The notes under the pieces were generated by a model. The model was not told the DNA's origin, made no database searches, and saw nothing but the letters and a program-made list of their open reading frames with translations. Below are positions 1 to 6,445 of a DNA stretch of 7,595 nucleotides, piece by piece. This stretch comes from Candidatus Aegiribacteria sp. (lineage in GTDB: Bacteria > Fermentibacterota > Fermentibacteria > Fermentibacterales > Fermentibacteraceae): contig DAOWAG010000051.1 in assembly GCA_030634715.1 (NCBI GenBank), positions 1-7,595 of the forward strand, in the 5' to 3' direction. The position numbers and the translations under genes are program-made. How positions within the stretch are numbered: the stretch's first letter is position 1; the number at the start of each line of letters is the position of its first letter.

Positions 1-1464
1 AGGAAGTACTCGATCGGATTCAGACTCGTCCTCAGAATATCATCACATTTCAGCACAACTGTCTGACAGATCGACGCAAGAGATTGAACTGCCTCAAAGA
101 GCAGTCGGGATTTCCCAATTCCCGCTTCACCGTAGACCGAAGTAATTCCAGCGAAGGCTCCCTGTTCCAGAGGAGAAACACGATTGATGATATAGTTTAA
201 TTCCTCGGACCGACCGACCATTACTCCTTCATGAATGCTGCTGATTCCGCTGCTCTGACAGTACAGGAGTCTCCGGGCTTTCGTTTTATCAGTTTTGCCC
301 CTCAGCAGCAAGTTAGTGTTATCACTCCAGACATAATCATTACCCGCTTTCTCACATGTATCTTCGGCAACAAGTATTTCACCCCAGTCCGCTTTGAATA
401 AAAGCCTCGATGCTGTATTAATGGTATCCCCATATACTGTATAGGTACACCTTTTGGAGTTCCCTGTCATACCCGCATATACTGTTCCTGAAGCAATTCC
501 TGCTCGGATACAGCTGCAGAAATCGCCTTTAATCAACTCGCTTGCGAAACTGCACGCACGCGCGGAATTATTCTCCCATGAAACTGGCGCGCCGAATAAA
601 ACAAGCATAACTGGATCATCAGAGGTAAAATGCAGACCGCACATGTAACCACCATAAAAAGAAGTTGCTTCAAGAATGTTTTCCACATAGCGATTCAAAC
701 TGTCGCATTTCCCGGTTCTCAGTGACAGAAAGACGGGAGTGATTTCTCGAAATTCTCCTGTTAGTTTACTTGAAATGATGAGGTCAGGAACAAATTGAGC
801 TGCAACTCTCCTTTGAATCTTCTGTAAATTCAGTTTGCTGATTTCATTCATGTTCCAGTGAAGGTGCTTGATATTCTCAGATTTTTTGCATCCTGTAAAT
901 TCGAGGAAACTGGTATCAATTAACAGTTGTCCTGCGTCTCCCCGTTTAGATAGAACGGATGCTTTCGATATTGCTTCTCCCCTTATATAATGAATCAGCC
1001 TCTCTCTTCCTGCTATTCCCCATTCTATGGATCCATGCGCCAGAATTAGCGAAGCGGATACATTCCAGGTGCCGAATCTTGTTCGTCGCTCAAGATTCTG
1101 TTCGAAGTAACTCAGCAAAGAATTTGCCGAATTGTAAGCAGCTGCCGGGGAATATTCAGGAAAAACCGCAATAATGGAATCTCCTTCAAATTGCGCTATT
1201 AAACCGCCTCGACTGTAGATTTCGTGTATTGATCTTGAGAAAATTCTACCAAGAATCTGTGAGAGGATTTCCGCACCGGTCTTTCCGTGCTCCATAAGTT
1301 GTTCTGTCATCGATGTAAAACCGGAAATATCAAGGTGCAGTATACAATTGGTGCTGGCAGATGATCTCTTCCCACTGAGAAGAAGATTCTGAACAGGACG
1401 AGGAATTACGTTAAGCAGCTTATTCTCTCATGTCCAGGTAGATCAGGACGTTTTTTAAACTCAT
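1..1464 (-). CDS. Class III adenylate/guanylate cyclase with tandem cyclase domains and P-loop ATPase domain; partial, frame-disrupted start
   Basis: Predicted cytoplasmic enzyme making cyclic nucleotide (probably cAMP), cut by the left edge. The body is open from 1427 to 1. Cyclase domain 1 (about 1340-900) carries both metal aspartates, in LDISGFT (Asp codon 1329-1331) and FEGDSIIAVF (Asp 1179-1181), but its transition-state Asn/Arg are replaced by Ser (966-968) and Val (954-956). Domain 2 (about 745-380) has the opposite pattern: FLSL replaces the metal-Asp motif (Ser 723-725), while YTVYGDTINTASRL keeps Asn (417-419) and Arg (405-407). Together they would make one composite site, as in soluble adenylyl cyclase. 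A VGR motif and Walker A GEAGIGKS (108-131) begin an AAA_16-type ATPase; such proteins usually continue into TPR repeats, here out of view. The ATG at 1464 has a good ribosome site and follows the lipoprotein gene by 6 nt, but its frame stops at TAA 1422-1420 after 14 codons. The cyclase frame opens at 1427 without ATG, GTG or TTG before the first metal Asp. A +1 shift, a one-base error or a rare CTG start (1418-1416) is needed. Family call firm; start unresolved. Confidence 0.9.
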
Positions 1465-1470
1465 AATTAT

Positions 1471-1785
1471 TTACCTCTGACATTCAGGTAAGGGTGGTTC
1501 CAGAATAGATAGCGTGTCAGCAATACAGCTGTACAGATATGCCCATGCTTCAGGATGAGAATCACATAGAATAATGAGAGCTTGAATCTCATGACTGTCC
1601 GGTTTTATTGCATGAAGGCTGTCACAGGTGGGCAGCATCCAGTGACGAGCCATGATTCCTGACCATTCCCGCAGTTCTACTAAATCATTTTCGGGGATAG
1701 ATGTATATGAATCAGGCTCATCACAGGCTGTGATGAGCAGTACTAATATCGCAAGATATAGCCCTATTCTATGCAATACTCTCAT
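1471..1785 (-). CDS. Small cysteine-containing lipoprotein, unknown function
   Basis: A 104-residue predicted lipoprotein that I do not recognise. Residues 1-20 form a signal peptide with basic residues R2 and R6 and a hydrophobic core (about 7-18). The lipobox is Ile-Thr-Ala-Cys with lipidated Cys21. Asp22 follows the lipidated Cys; in enterobacteria Asp at this position keeps lipoproteins in the inner membrane (Lol avoidance), so an inner-membrane site facing the periplasm is inferred. The mature part is about 84 residues and has four more cysteines (54, 74, 87, 102), enough for two disulfides, plus several Trp and His. The start has AGGAGTG (1794-1788 on the minus strand) just upstream. 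The gene ends 6 nt before the cyclase ATG, so the two are very likely co-transcribed. A sensory or tethering role for the cyclase is possible from context only. The competing reading frame at 1782-2033 is a shadow of the big plus-strand gene. Confidence 0.7.
   Translation of the reverse strand: MRVLHRIGLYLAILVLLITACDEPDSYTSIPENDLVELREWSGIMARHWMLPTCDSLHAIKPDSHEIQALIILCDSHPEAWAYLYSCIADTLSILEPPLPECQR
1473..1478 (-). promoter_or_regulatory. Ribosome binding site of the cyclase gene, overlapping the upstream stop
   Basis: On the minus strand AGAGGT lies 8 nt before the ATG at 1464. Its final T is the first base of the lipoprotein gene's TAA stop (1473-1471). The arrangement suggests translational coupling. 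It also supports ATG 1464 as the intended cyclase start even though that frame closes after 14 codons. Confidence 0.6.
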
Positions 1786-1859
1786 ATCACTCCTGTTCGA
1801 TTAAGCACCCTTGCAGTATAGTCGAACAGTGACAATCCGTACAGTCTGCAGGAGGTTCT
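1786..1859. promoter_or_regulatory. Divergent intergenic region with candidate bidirectional promoter
   Basis: These 74 bases must drive both the minus-strand lipoprotein/cyclase pair and the plus-strand 990-residue gene, unless either is read from elsewhere. A central AGTATAGT (1815-1822) reads as a -10-like TATAGT on the plus strand (1817-1822) and TATACT on the minus strand (1820-1815). This would leave short leaders of about 30 nt and 24 nt. No convincing -35 box is seen at the expected distance on either strand; the best on the minus strand matches TTGACA at only three of six bases. Ribosome sites are AGGAGG at 1850-1855 for the plus gene and AGGAGTG at 1794-1788 for the minus gene. Promoter consensus in this lineage is unknown. 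Confidence 0.35.
1793..1829. repeat. 8-bp perfect inverted repeat, candidate operator
   Basis: CTGTTCGA at 1793-1800 is the exact reverse complement of TCGAACAG at 1822-1829, with a 21-base spacer containing the shared -10-like sequence. The half-site centres are 29 bp apart, close to three helical turns, which would suit a dimer or paired dimers binding one face of the DNA. The left arm partly overlaps the minus-strand ribosome site. An operator controlling both divergent transcripts is inferred; no regulator gene is visible in the window. Confidence 0.35.
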
Positions 1860-4832
1860 ATGAAAAAAGTCGCATTGCTTCTCTTGTTTGTCGTTTCTAT
1901 CTGTATTGCTACAGGATACGGCCGCAATAAAGTCCAGATAGGAGAGCATGACTGGTGGGAGATTCGGGCAAGACATTTTACTATTTACTTTCCACAAGGT
2001 GGAGAGGTTCCTGCTGAGACTCTCCTTGTGCATACTGAGAGAGCCTTACTGGAACTATCCGAACAGTTTAACTACTTACCTGAGAATAAGATACCTATTG
2101 TTCTCTACATATCTCCAGGCGATTTTCGACAGACAAATATTAATCCATACGATATCCCGCAAGGAGTGGGAGGGTTTACTGAGTACTTCAAGGGGCGTGT
2201 TGTAGTACCTTTTACTGGATTCTGGTCTGAATTCCGTCATGTGATTGCACATGAACTGAACCACGCATTCATCTTTGATATGATTTACAAACGCTCCCTT
2301 CTGGAAGTAATCATGGCCAGAACACCTCTATGGCTGATGGAAGGACTTGCGGAATTCACATCATCAGAATGGGATGGTGCATCTGAAGCAGAATTCAGGG
2401 ATATGGTAATTAATAATCAGATAGTATCCATTGATGAACTGTCCAGACGAACAGACTACATTGTTTATCGACAGGGCCAGGCAATCTATCACTTCATGTT
2501 TGAGCGATATGGAGAGGATGTCTATCTGGAATTCGTACAAAACATCAGGAATGCAAAAGGGCTTGAAGGAGCGGTTGATGCTGCTCTTGGAATGTCAGTC
2601 GCGCAGTTCAATGAAAGATTCCAGGAGTGGGCGCGCGAAACATACTGGGCTGAACTCGGCTACTGTGAAAGTCCTGATGACATTGGTAACCCCATTTACA
2701 TAAACGGAGATCGAATAGTACAGAATGGTTCAGTGATCTCATCCGATGGCGGATTGATTGCAGGCGTTGAATGGTATCATTCCAATCTTGCAGTCGCAAT
2801 CAGGTCAACACTTACGGGAGAACTTGAAAGCAGACCTTTCGTTTCCGGTGGATTTTCTGATGTTGAAGTGTCTCCGATGTACCGAGTATGCAGCTTTTCT
2901 CCAACCGCGGACTCGATTGCAATTGCGGTGCAGTATATCTCTGGAGACCGTTTAATCGTATACTATAATGACGAAAAGGTGCAGCTTCCTTTCGAGATGG
3001 ATCTTGTCCGCGATCCTGCCTGGTCACCATGTGGCTCCTACATCGCGTTTACCGGCATGAATCACGGAGAACTCAATATCTATGTCTGGAACCTTCTTGA
3101 ACACTCGCTGAGTCAGATATCTCATGATCATATCGGAGAGCGGGATATATCCTGGAATGAAGATGAAATTCTCTGTGCTGTAGAAATTGAACTGGAAACT
3201 ACGGCCATACGTGGCTATAGTCTTGACGGATCCACTAGAACATTATTTTCTGATTCTTCCGAGATCAGATACCCGATTTCTGTTCCGGGCGGAGTACTGT
3301 TCATGTCGGACATGAATGGTTATCCCGACCTTTACCTTCTTCATGAATCCTCAGGTGAGGTTAATCGCCTTACTGCACTTTACAGAAGAATCTCCTCTCC
3401 AAGCTGGGCGGATTCAGCTGATATCCTGACATTTGTGTCGAGCGACTGGAACGGGAATGGTGTGTTTCTGGCATACAACATTCTCGATAGAGAGATAATC
3501 TTCAGTGAACCCGGATCACTTACGGTATCATCTGGAATGACGGAAAACGAAACTGTCTCTGAAGATGTATCCGAAGACTTTAACAATCTCGAGATATTTC
3601 CGGATAGGACTGCAACGGATTCAACAGAAAAAGATGAAACTGGAATAGAAGCAGCGGATTGTGATATTGAAGAACGAATAGAGATAGCGGCTGTATCAGA
3701 CGAATTCGCTGATGGTGAGTCCGAATGCAGTATTGCTCCTTATTCACCAAGATTATCTGTGGATTACGCAAGCGTTGTTGCTGCGTATGACTCATACCTT
3801 GGGCTTGCTGGATACACTCAGGTAATACTTAGCGACATACTTGCCCATCACAGGATTATAATTAACATGAATCTGAATGGAGGCAGTCTAAGCGAAATAG
3901 ATACTGCCGTGTATTATGTTTACCTTCCTCGCAGGATGGATTTTGGTGTTGGTATCTTCCGTGAATCCAACCGTTATCTATTCCATTTTTCTGATGAACA
4001 CGAAGAGGGTGTCAGAGATATCGATTTTGGTGGATTCGGAGTTGTGAGTTACCCGTTCAGTCCTTCTTCCAGAATAGACTGTTCGCTGAGCTATCGAAGA
4101 CTGACTAGAACCGGTATCTGGAATTCATCGGTAGATCTTGATGAAGATATATTTTCAATCAATGCCGGCGCGGTAATTGATAATTCATTGTGGGGTAGTG
4201 TCGGTCCTCGCGCTGGTCAAAGGTATTCAGTTCGAGGGGAATTTGCTCCTGGAATATCCGGTTCGGCAAGCTACTGTACAATCCTTTTTGATTTCAGAAA
4301 CTACACATGGGTATCAGGAAATGTAACTCTCGCAACAAGGCTTGCAGGTGGAACGAGCTGGGGCTCCGACGCACAGGTATTCTTCCTCGGCGGCGCTATG
4401 CCTCACAGATTGCTCTGGGGTGAAGTGGAATCGATTGATGAGTTGCTGGGGTTCTATACTAATTATGGAGATATACTCAGGGGATTTGATTACGTTTCTA
4501 TTCAGGGCCGCCGATATGGATTATTTTCGACTGAATTAAGAGTGCCTTTCATTAATACTCTTGCTCTGAACGCACCTCTTCCAATTACAATCAGAAATGG
4601 AAGAGGAGTCTTTTTTATTGATCTTGGCTGTGCAGTCAATGATATCAGCAGCTTCCATGGTGCGTCCACCAATGGGGGCTTTCATCTTGATGATCTCAAA
4701 ATGGGAATAGGAATAGGTTACAGGGTTAATCTGGGCTATTTTGTTCTTAAGCACGATATTGCCTGGAGAACTGATCTCCGAGGTATTTCCCGAAAACCAG
4801 AGAATTATATTACTCTTGGAGCGGAGTTTTAG
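1860..4832 (+). CDS. Peptidase MA-like zinc metallopeptidase fused to TolB/WD40-like propeller and Omp85-type outer-membrane barrel
   Basis: 990 residues, predicted outer-membrane protein. Domains in order: signal peptide (about 1-20); peptidase MA-like gluzincin domain (about 30-270) with VIAHELNHAF, zinc ligands His131 and His135, catalytic Glu132, and a downstream WLMEGLAEF whose Glu161 is the likely third ligand; beta-propeller (about 280-550) with TolB-like strands such as DPAWSPCGSYIAF near 385-397 and SSPSWADSADILTF near 512; a low-complexity acidic linker (about 553-628) rich in Glu, Asp, Ser and Thr; and a C-terminal barrel of about 360 residues (629-990). The barrel shows GQRY (786-789), the Omp85 loop-6-type motif LRGFDY (873-878), a following LRVPF, and a terminal strand YITLGAEF ending in Phe like a Bam recognition signal. 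No POTRA domains are present; the peptidase and propeller occupy their place. Start: AGGAGG four bases before the ATG. Whether the soluble part faces the periplasm or outside is not determined; by Omp85 topology the N-terminal part would be periplasmic. Substrate unknown. Confidence 0.88.
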   Translation: MKKVALLLLFVVSICIATGYGRNKVQIGEHDWWEIRARHFTIYFPQGGEVPAETLLVHTERALLELSEQFNYLPENKIPIVLYISPGDFRQTNINPYDIPQGVGGFTEYFKGRVVVPFTGFWSEFRHVIAHELNHAFIFDMIYKRSLLEVIMARTPLWLMEGLAEFTSSEWDGASEAEFRDMVINNQIVSIDELSRRTDYIVYRQGQAIYHFMFERYGEDVYLEFVQNIRNAKGLEGAVDAALGMSVAQFNERFQEWARETYWAELGYCESPDDIGNPIYINGDRIVQNGSVISSDGGLIAGVEWYHSNLAVAIRSTLTGELESRPFVSGGFSDVEVSPMYRVCSFSPTADSIAIAVQYISGDRLIVYYNDEKVQLPFEMDLVRDPAWSPCGSYIAFTGMNHGELNIYVWNLLEHSLSQISHDHIGERDISWNEDEILCAVEIELETTAIRGYSLDGSTRTLFSDSSEIRYPISVPGGVLFMSDMNGYPDLYLLHESSGEVNRLTALYRRISSPSWADSADILTFVSSDWNGNGVFLAYNILDREIIFSEPGSLTVSSGMTENETVSEDVSEDFNNLEIFPDRTATDSTEKDETGIEAADCDIEERIEIAAVSDEFADGESECSIAPYSPRLSVDYASVVAAYDSYLGLAGYTQVILSDILAHHRIIINMNLNGGSLSEIDTAVYYVYLPRRMDFGVGIFRESNRYLFHFSDEHEEGVRDIDFGGFGVVSYPFSPSSRIDCSLSYRRLTRTGIWNSSVDLDEDIFSINAGAVIDNSLWGSVGPRAGQRYSVRGEFAPGISGSASYCTILFDFRNYTWVSGNVTLATRLAGGTSWGSDAQVFFLGGAMPHRLLWGEVESIDELLGFYTNYGDILRGFDYVSIQGRRYGLFSTELRVPFINTLALNAPLPITIRNGRGVFFIDLGCAVNDISSFHGASTNGGFHLDDLKMGIGIGYRVNLGYFVLKHDIAWRTDLRGISRKPENYITLGAEF

Positions 4833-4853
4833 CAGTATGGATAACATTTGCTG

Positions 4854-4895
4854 TCAGGATTCAGATAATATTATTCAAATGTATCTGAATCTTGA
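4854..4895 (+). promoter_or_regulatory. RNA hairpin between the peptidase-barrel gene and the FGE-like gene
   Basis: Bases 4854-4867 pair with 4882-4895: 14 consecutive pairs including one G-U, enclosing a 14-base loop. The 3' arm is followed by GTTTATAT, too few consecutive Ts for a strong intrinsic terminator. The hairpin sits 22 bases after the upstream stop and 10 bases before the next ribosome site. It could be a weak or partial terminator lowering downstream expression, a processing or stability element, or an attenuator. It shows the gap is structured, but the exact role is inference. Confidence 0.5.
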
Positions 4896-4905
4896 GTTTA
4901 TATCT

Positions 4906-4913
4906 GGAGGTGA
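4906..4913 (+). promoter_or_regulatory. Strong ribosome binding site in front of a TTG start
   Basis: GGAGGTGA is an almost complete complement of the 16S rRNA tail and lies 6 bases before TTG at 4920 (9 bases counted from GGAGG). The frame has a TGA stop at 4911-4913, immediately upstream, so the only alternative start nearby is GTG at 4926. The spacing favours TTG, which also keeps Lys2 in the signal peptide n-region. Confidence 0.65.
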
Positions 4914-4919
4914 ACTGGT

Positions 4920-5774
4920 TTGAAAGTGCTTCTTCCTCTATTTGTTCTTTCTGCCCTTGCCTGGGGATGGATCTGTCCCGCGTGCGGTACAGAAAATTCA
5001 GGTGCCTCCTTCAGCTACTGCGATATTCCTGAACCTCCAGAGGGTATGGAATTCGTGGAAGCTTCAGTAGTTGTTATTGATGGTGAGGATATTGAAGTAG
5101 GTTCATTCTTCATCGATTCAGAGCCTGTCATCTGCAGAGATGTTTTATCATGGCTCACCGATGAGATTCAACACCTGCAGGAAATCCCCATATATATTTC
5201 GGGTCAGGAGGATCTCCTGATGCCGGGGGAAGCAATGGGAGAGGAATACGCGAATATTGTCTTTGTCCGTTACTCCCCGTGGGTCATCTATAAGGATGCA
5301 CAGGGATCTCTGATCAGTATCACAGTTCAGACAGGCTGCTTTGATATTCCTGCTGCATCACTTACATGGCAGGCTGCAAGCCTCTATCTTCAAGACAGAG
5401 GCAGTCGGCTTCCAAGCAGAGCTGAACTGACTGCCGCGACTGAAGCAGGGATTATTGAAATTGAAGATATGTGGGAGGTTCTGAATACTTACTCTGATTT
5501 CATCATCATGACTCTGTCCGGAATCCTTGGAATATCTCCCGCAAATCTTGCCATGTTTTTAGAAATTCAGCCTCCTGCTGATCGTGTAATGTGGGAATGG
5601 ACTCGAGATGCATGGGGTCAGACTCCTGGCTCACTTTCCGAATTGGAATCTCCTTATGCCCTGATCTTCAAACCGGTTATTCCCCCTGTTGCTGGAACCG
5701 CGCTCAGGGGAAGCGGGTATTACAATGTGATATTCCGTGGAGTAGTATCAATACCGTGGATTGAAAAGAATTAA
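4920..5774 (+). CDS. Exported, degenerate FGE-sulfatase-fold protein with N-terminal Cys-Pro-x-Cys-Gly knuckle
   Basis: 284 residues, starting at TTG. Residues 1-16 are a short signal peptide or membrane anchor, followed at once by WICPACGTEN and a further Cys: Cys19, Cys22 and Cys34, resembling a zinc ribbon that lost its fourth ligand. From about residue 41 the chain follows the formylglycine-generating-enzyme/sulfatase-modifying-factor fold: GMEFVEA at the start, LTWQAASLYLQDRGSRLP then SRAEL (148-170) matching the family's '[22 protein letters not shown]' region, VMWEWTRDAWG (223-233) matching 'VWEWTADWY', and ALRGSGYYNVIFRG (261-274) matching 'VLRGGSW...R'. The active-site cysteines of true FGE are absent from this last segment, so oxidase activity is unlikely; a C-type-lectin-like binding or scaffold role is inferred. 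Residues 177-220 replace the usual family core with a helical stretch. The next gene begins 22 nt downstream, so the two are probably one operon. No lipobox precedes Cys19. Confidence 0.78.
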   Translation: MKVLLPLFVLSALAWGWICPACGTENSGASFSYCDIPEPPEGMEFVEASVVVIDGEDIEVGSFFIDSEPVICRDVLSWLTDEIQHLQEIPIYISGQEDLLMPGEAMGEEYANIVFVRYSPWVIYKDAQGSLISITVQTGCFDIPAASLTWQAASLYLQDRGSRLPSRAELTAATEAGIIEIEDMWEVLNTYSDFIIMTLSGILGISPANLAMFLEIQPPADRVMWEWTRDAWGQTPGSLSELESPYALIFKPVIPPVAGTALRGSGYYNVIFRGVVSIPWIEKN

Positions 5775-5784
5775 AACCTTACTG

Positions 5785-5790
5785 AAGGGA
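5785..5790 (+). promoter_or_regulatory. Ribosome binding site that fixes the LpoB-like start
   Basis: AAGGGA lies 6 bases before ATG at 5797. The reading frame extends back to a TTG at 5761 inside the previous gene, but that codon has no ribosome site and would add 12 basic residues before the signal peptide. The ATG at 5797 is therefore the better start. Confidence 0.6.
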
Positions 5791-5796
5791 AAAAAC

Positions 5797-6402
5797 ATGA
5801 AATTACTGCTGCACAGTCTTTCGATGATTGCAATCGTTCTTCTTATGGTTGGTTGTGGTGGTCGTGAAGTAACCAGAACTGATCCGGATATGGTAACAGA
5901 TCTTAGCGGATACTGGAACGAGACCGATGCTCATATGGTTGCCGATTCGATTGTTGACCAGTGTCTGGATGGTCGCTGGCTCACTGAATTCGTAACGGTA
6001 GATTTAACCAGGGGAGAGCGAGCACCTCAGCCGGTTGTAGTTGTAGGATCAATTTTCAATGAGAGTTCTGAGCACATTAACACAGATCTGTTTATGAACG
6101 AAATTGAAAGAGCTTTACTTGAATCCGGAGAAGTCAAGATTGCCGCTGGTGGCGCAAGCAGGGGTGAGGTCAGAGCCGAAAGATCGGATCAGAGCATCTT
6201 CTCCTCCCCTGAAACTGCCGCTGAATTCGGGCGTGAAATTGGCGCAGACTTTGTGATGACAGGGAATATTGGCTCGATTGTTGATGAAGAAGATAATACA
6301 AGGAGCATTTACTACCAGATCAGCATTGAACTGATTGACGTGGAAACCGCACTGAAGGCCTGGATGGGCAGCCTTGAGATAAAGAAAATCATTGAGTGGT
6401 AG
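5797..6402 (+). CDS. LpoB-like lipoprotein (penicillin-binding protein activator family)
   Basis: 201 residues from ATG 5797. A signal peptide (1-19) ends in Met-Val-Gly-Cys, giving lipidated Cys20; Gly follows, so outer-membrane sorting is likely by the enterobacterial rule. After a short linker the body matches the LpoB family (PF13036) by eye: TDLSGYWNETDAHMVADSIV (34-53), PVVVVGSIFNESSEHI (79-94), LFMNEIERALLESGEVKIAA (98-117), an RGEVRAERSDQ segment (122-132), ETAAEFGREIGADFVMTGNI (139-158) and a final strand ending KAWMGSLEIKKII. Known family role: E. coli LpoB is an outer-membrane lipoprotein that reaches through the peptidoglycan to stimulate synthase PBP1b. The E. coli protein has a longer disordered linker; here only about 15 residues separate the lipid anchor from the domain. 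No PBP gene is in the window, so the partner is unknown, and relatives of this fold also occur outside cell-wall synthesis. It lies 22 nt after the FGE-like gene and 43 nt before the COG3014-like gene. Confidence 0.8.
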   Translation: MKLLLHSLSMIAIVLLMVGCGGREVTRTDPDMVTDLSGYWNETDAHMVADSIVDQCLDGRWLTEFVTVDLTRGERAPQPVVVVGSIFNESSEHINTDLFMNEIERALLESGEVKIAAGGASRGEVRAERSDQSIFSSPETAAEFGREIGADFVMTGNIGSIVDEEDNTRSIYYQISIELIDVETALKAWMGSLEIKKIIEW

Positions 6403-6445
6403 CAGTCTCAGTTATCACTCTGAAGTTCTGGAGCTGTTCTAGATT

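Noticed and set aside
454..1174. Short plus-strand reading frames (454-648 and 959-1174)
   Set aside because: They are antisense to the cyclase domains, whose motifs read continuously on the minus strand.
1782..2033. 83-codon minus-strand reading frame over the divergent promoter and the 5' end of the large gene
   Set aside because: No recognisable domain, and it is antisense to a gene with a clear signal peptide and domains; it would also cover the promoter region.
4841..4876. Promoter-like TTGCTG with AT-rich -10-like hexamers (GATAAT, TATTAT) in the gap before the FGE-like gene
   Set aside because: Spacings are 10 to 15 bases, not near 17, and the AT-rich part is explained by the hairpin stem and loop.
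4536..4923. Reading frames on both strands around the end of the 990-residue gene (4536-4847 minus, 4741-4923 plus)
   Set aside because: They overlap the conserved C-terminal barrel strands and show no domain or convincing ribosome site.
4920..5774. Active formylglycine-generating enzyme
   Set aside because: The C-terminal segment lacks the catalytic cysteine pair and no sulfatase gene is nearby.
5761..5796. TTG start extending the LpoB-like protein by 12 residues into the previous gene
   Set aside because: No ribosome site and an implausible basic extension before the signal peptide; ATG 5797 has AAGGGA at good spacing.
6403..6445. Possible terminator between the LpoB-like and COG3014-like genes
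   Set aside because: Only a short imperfect palindrome (CTGGAGCTG) and no T-run; read-through in one operon is more likely.
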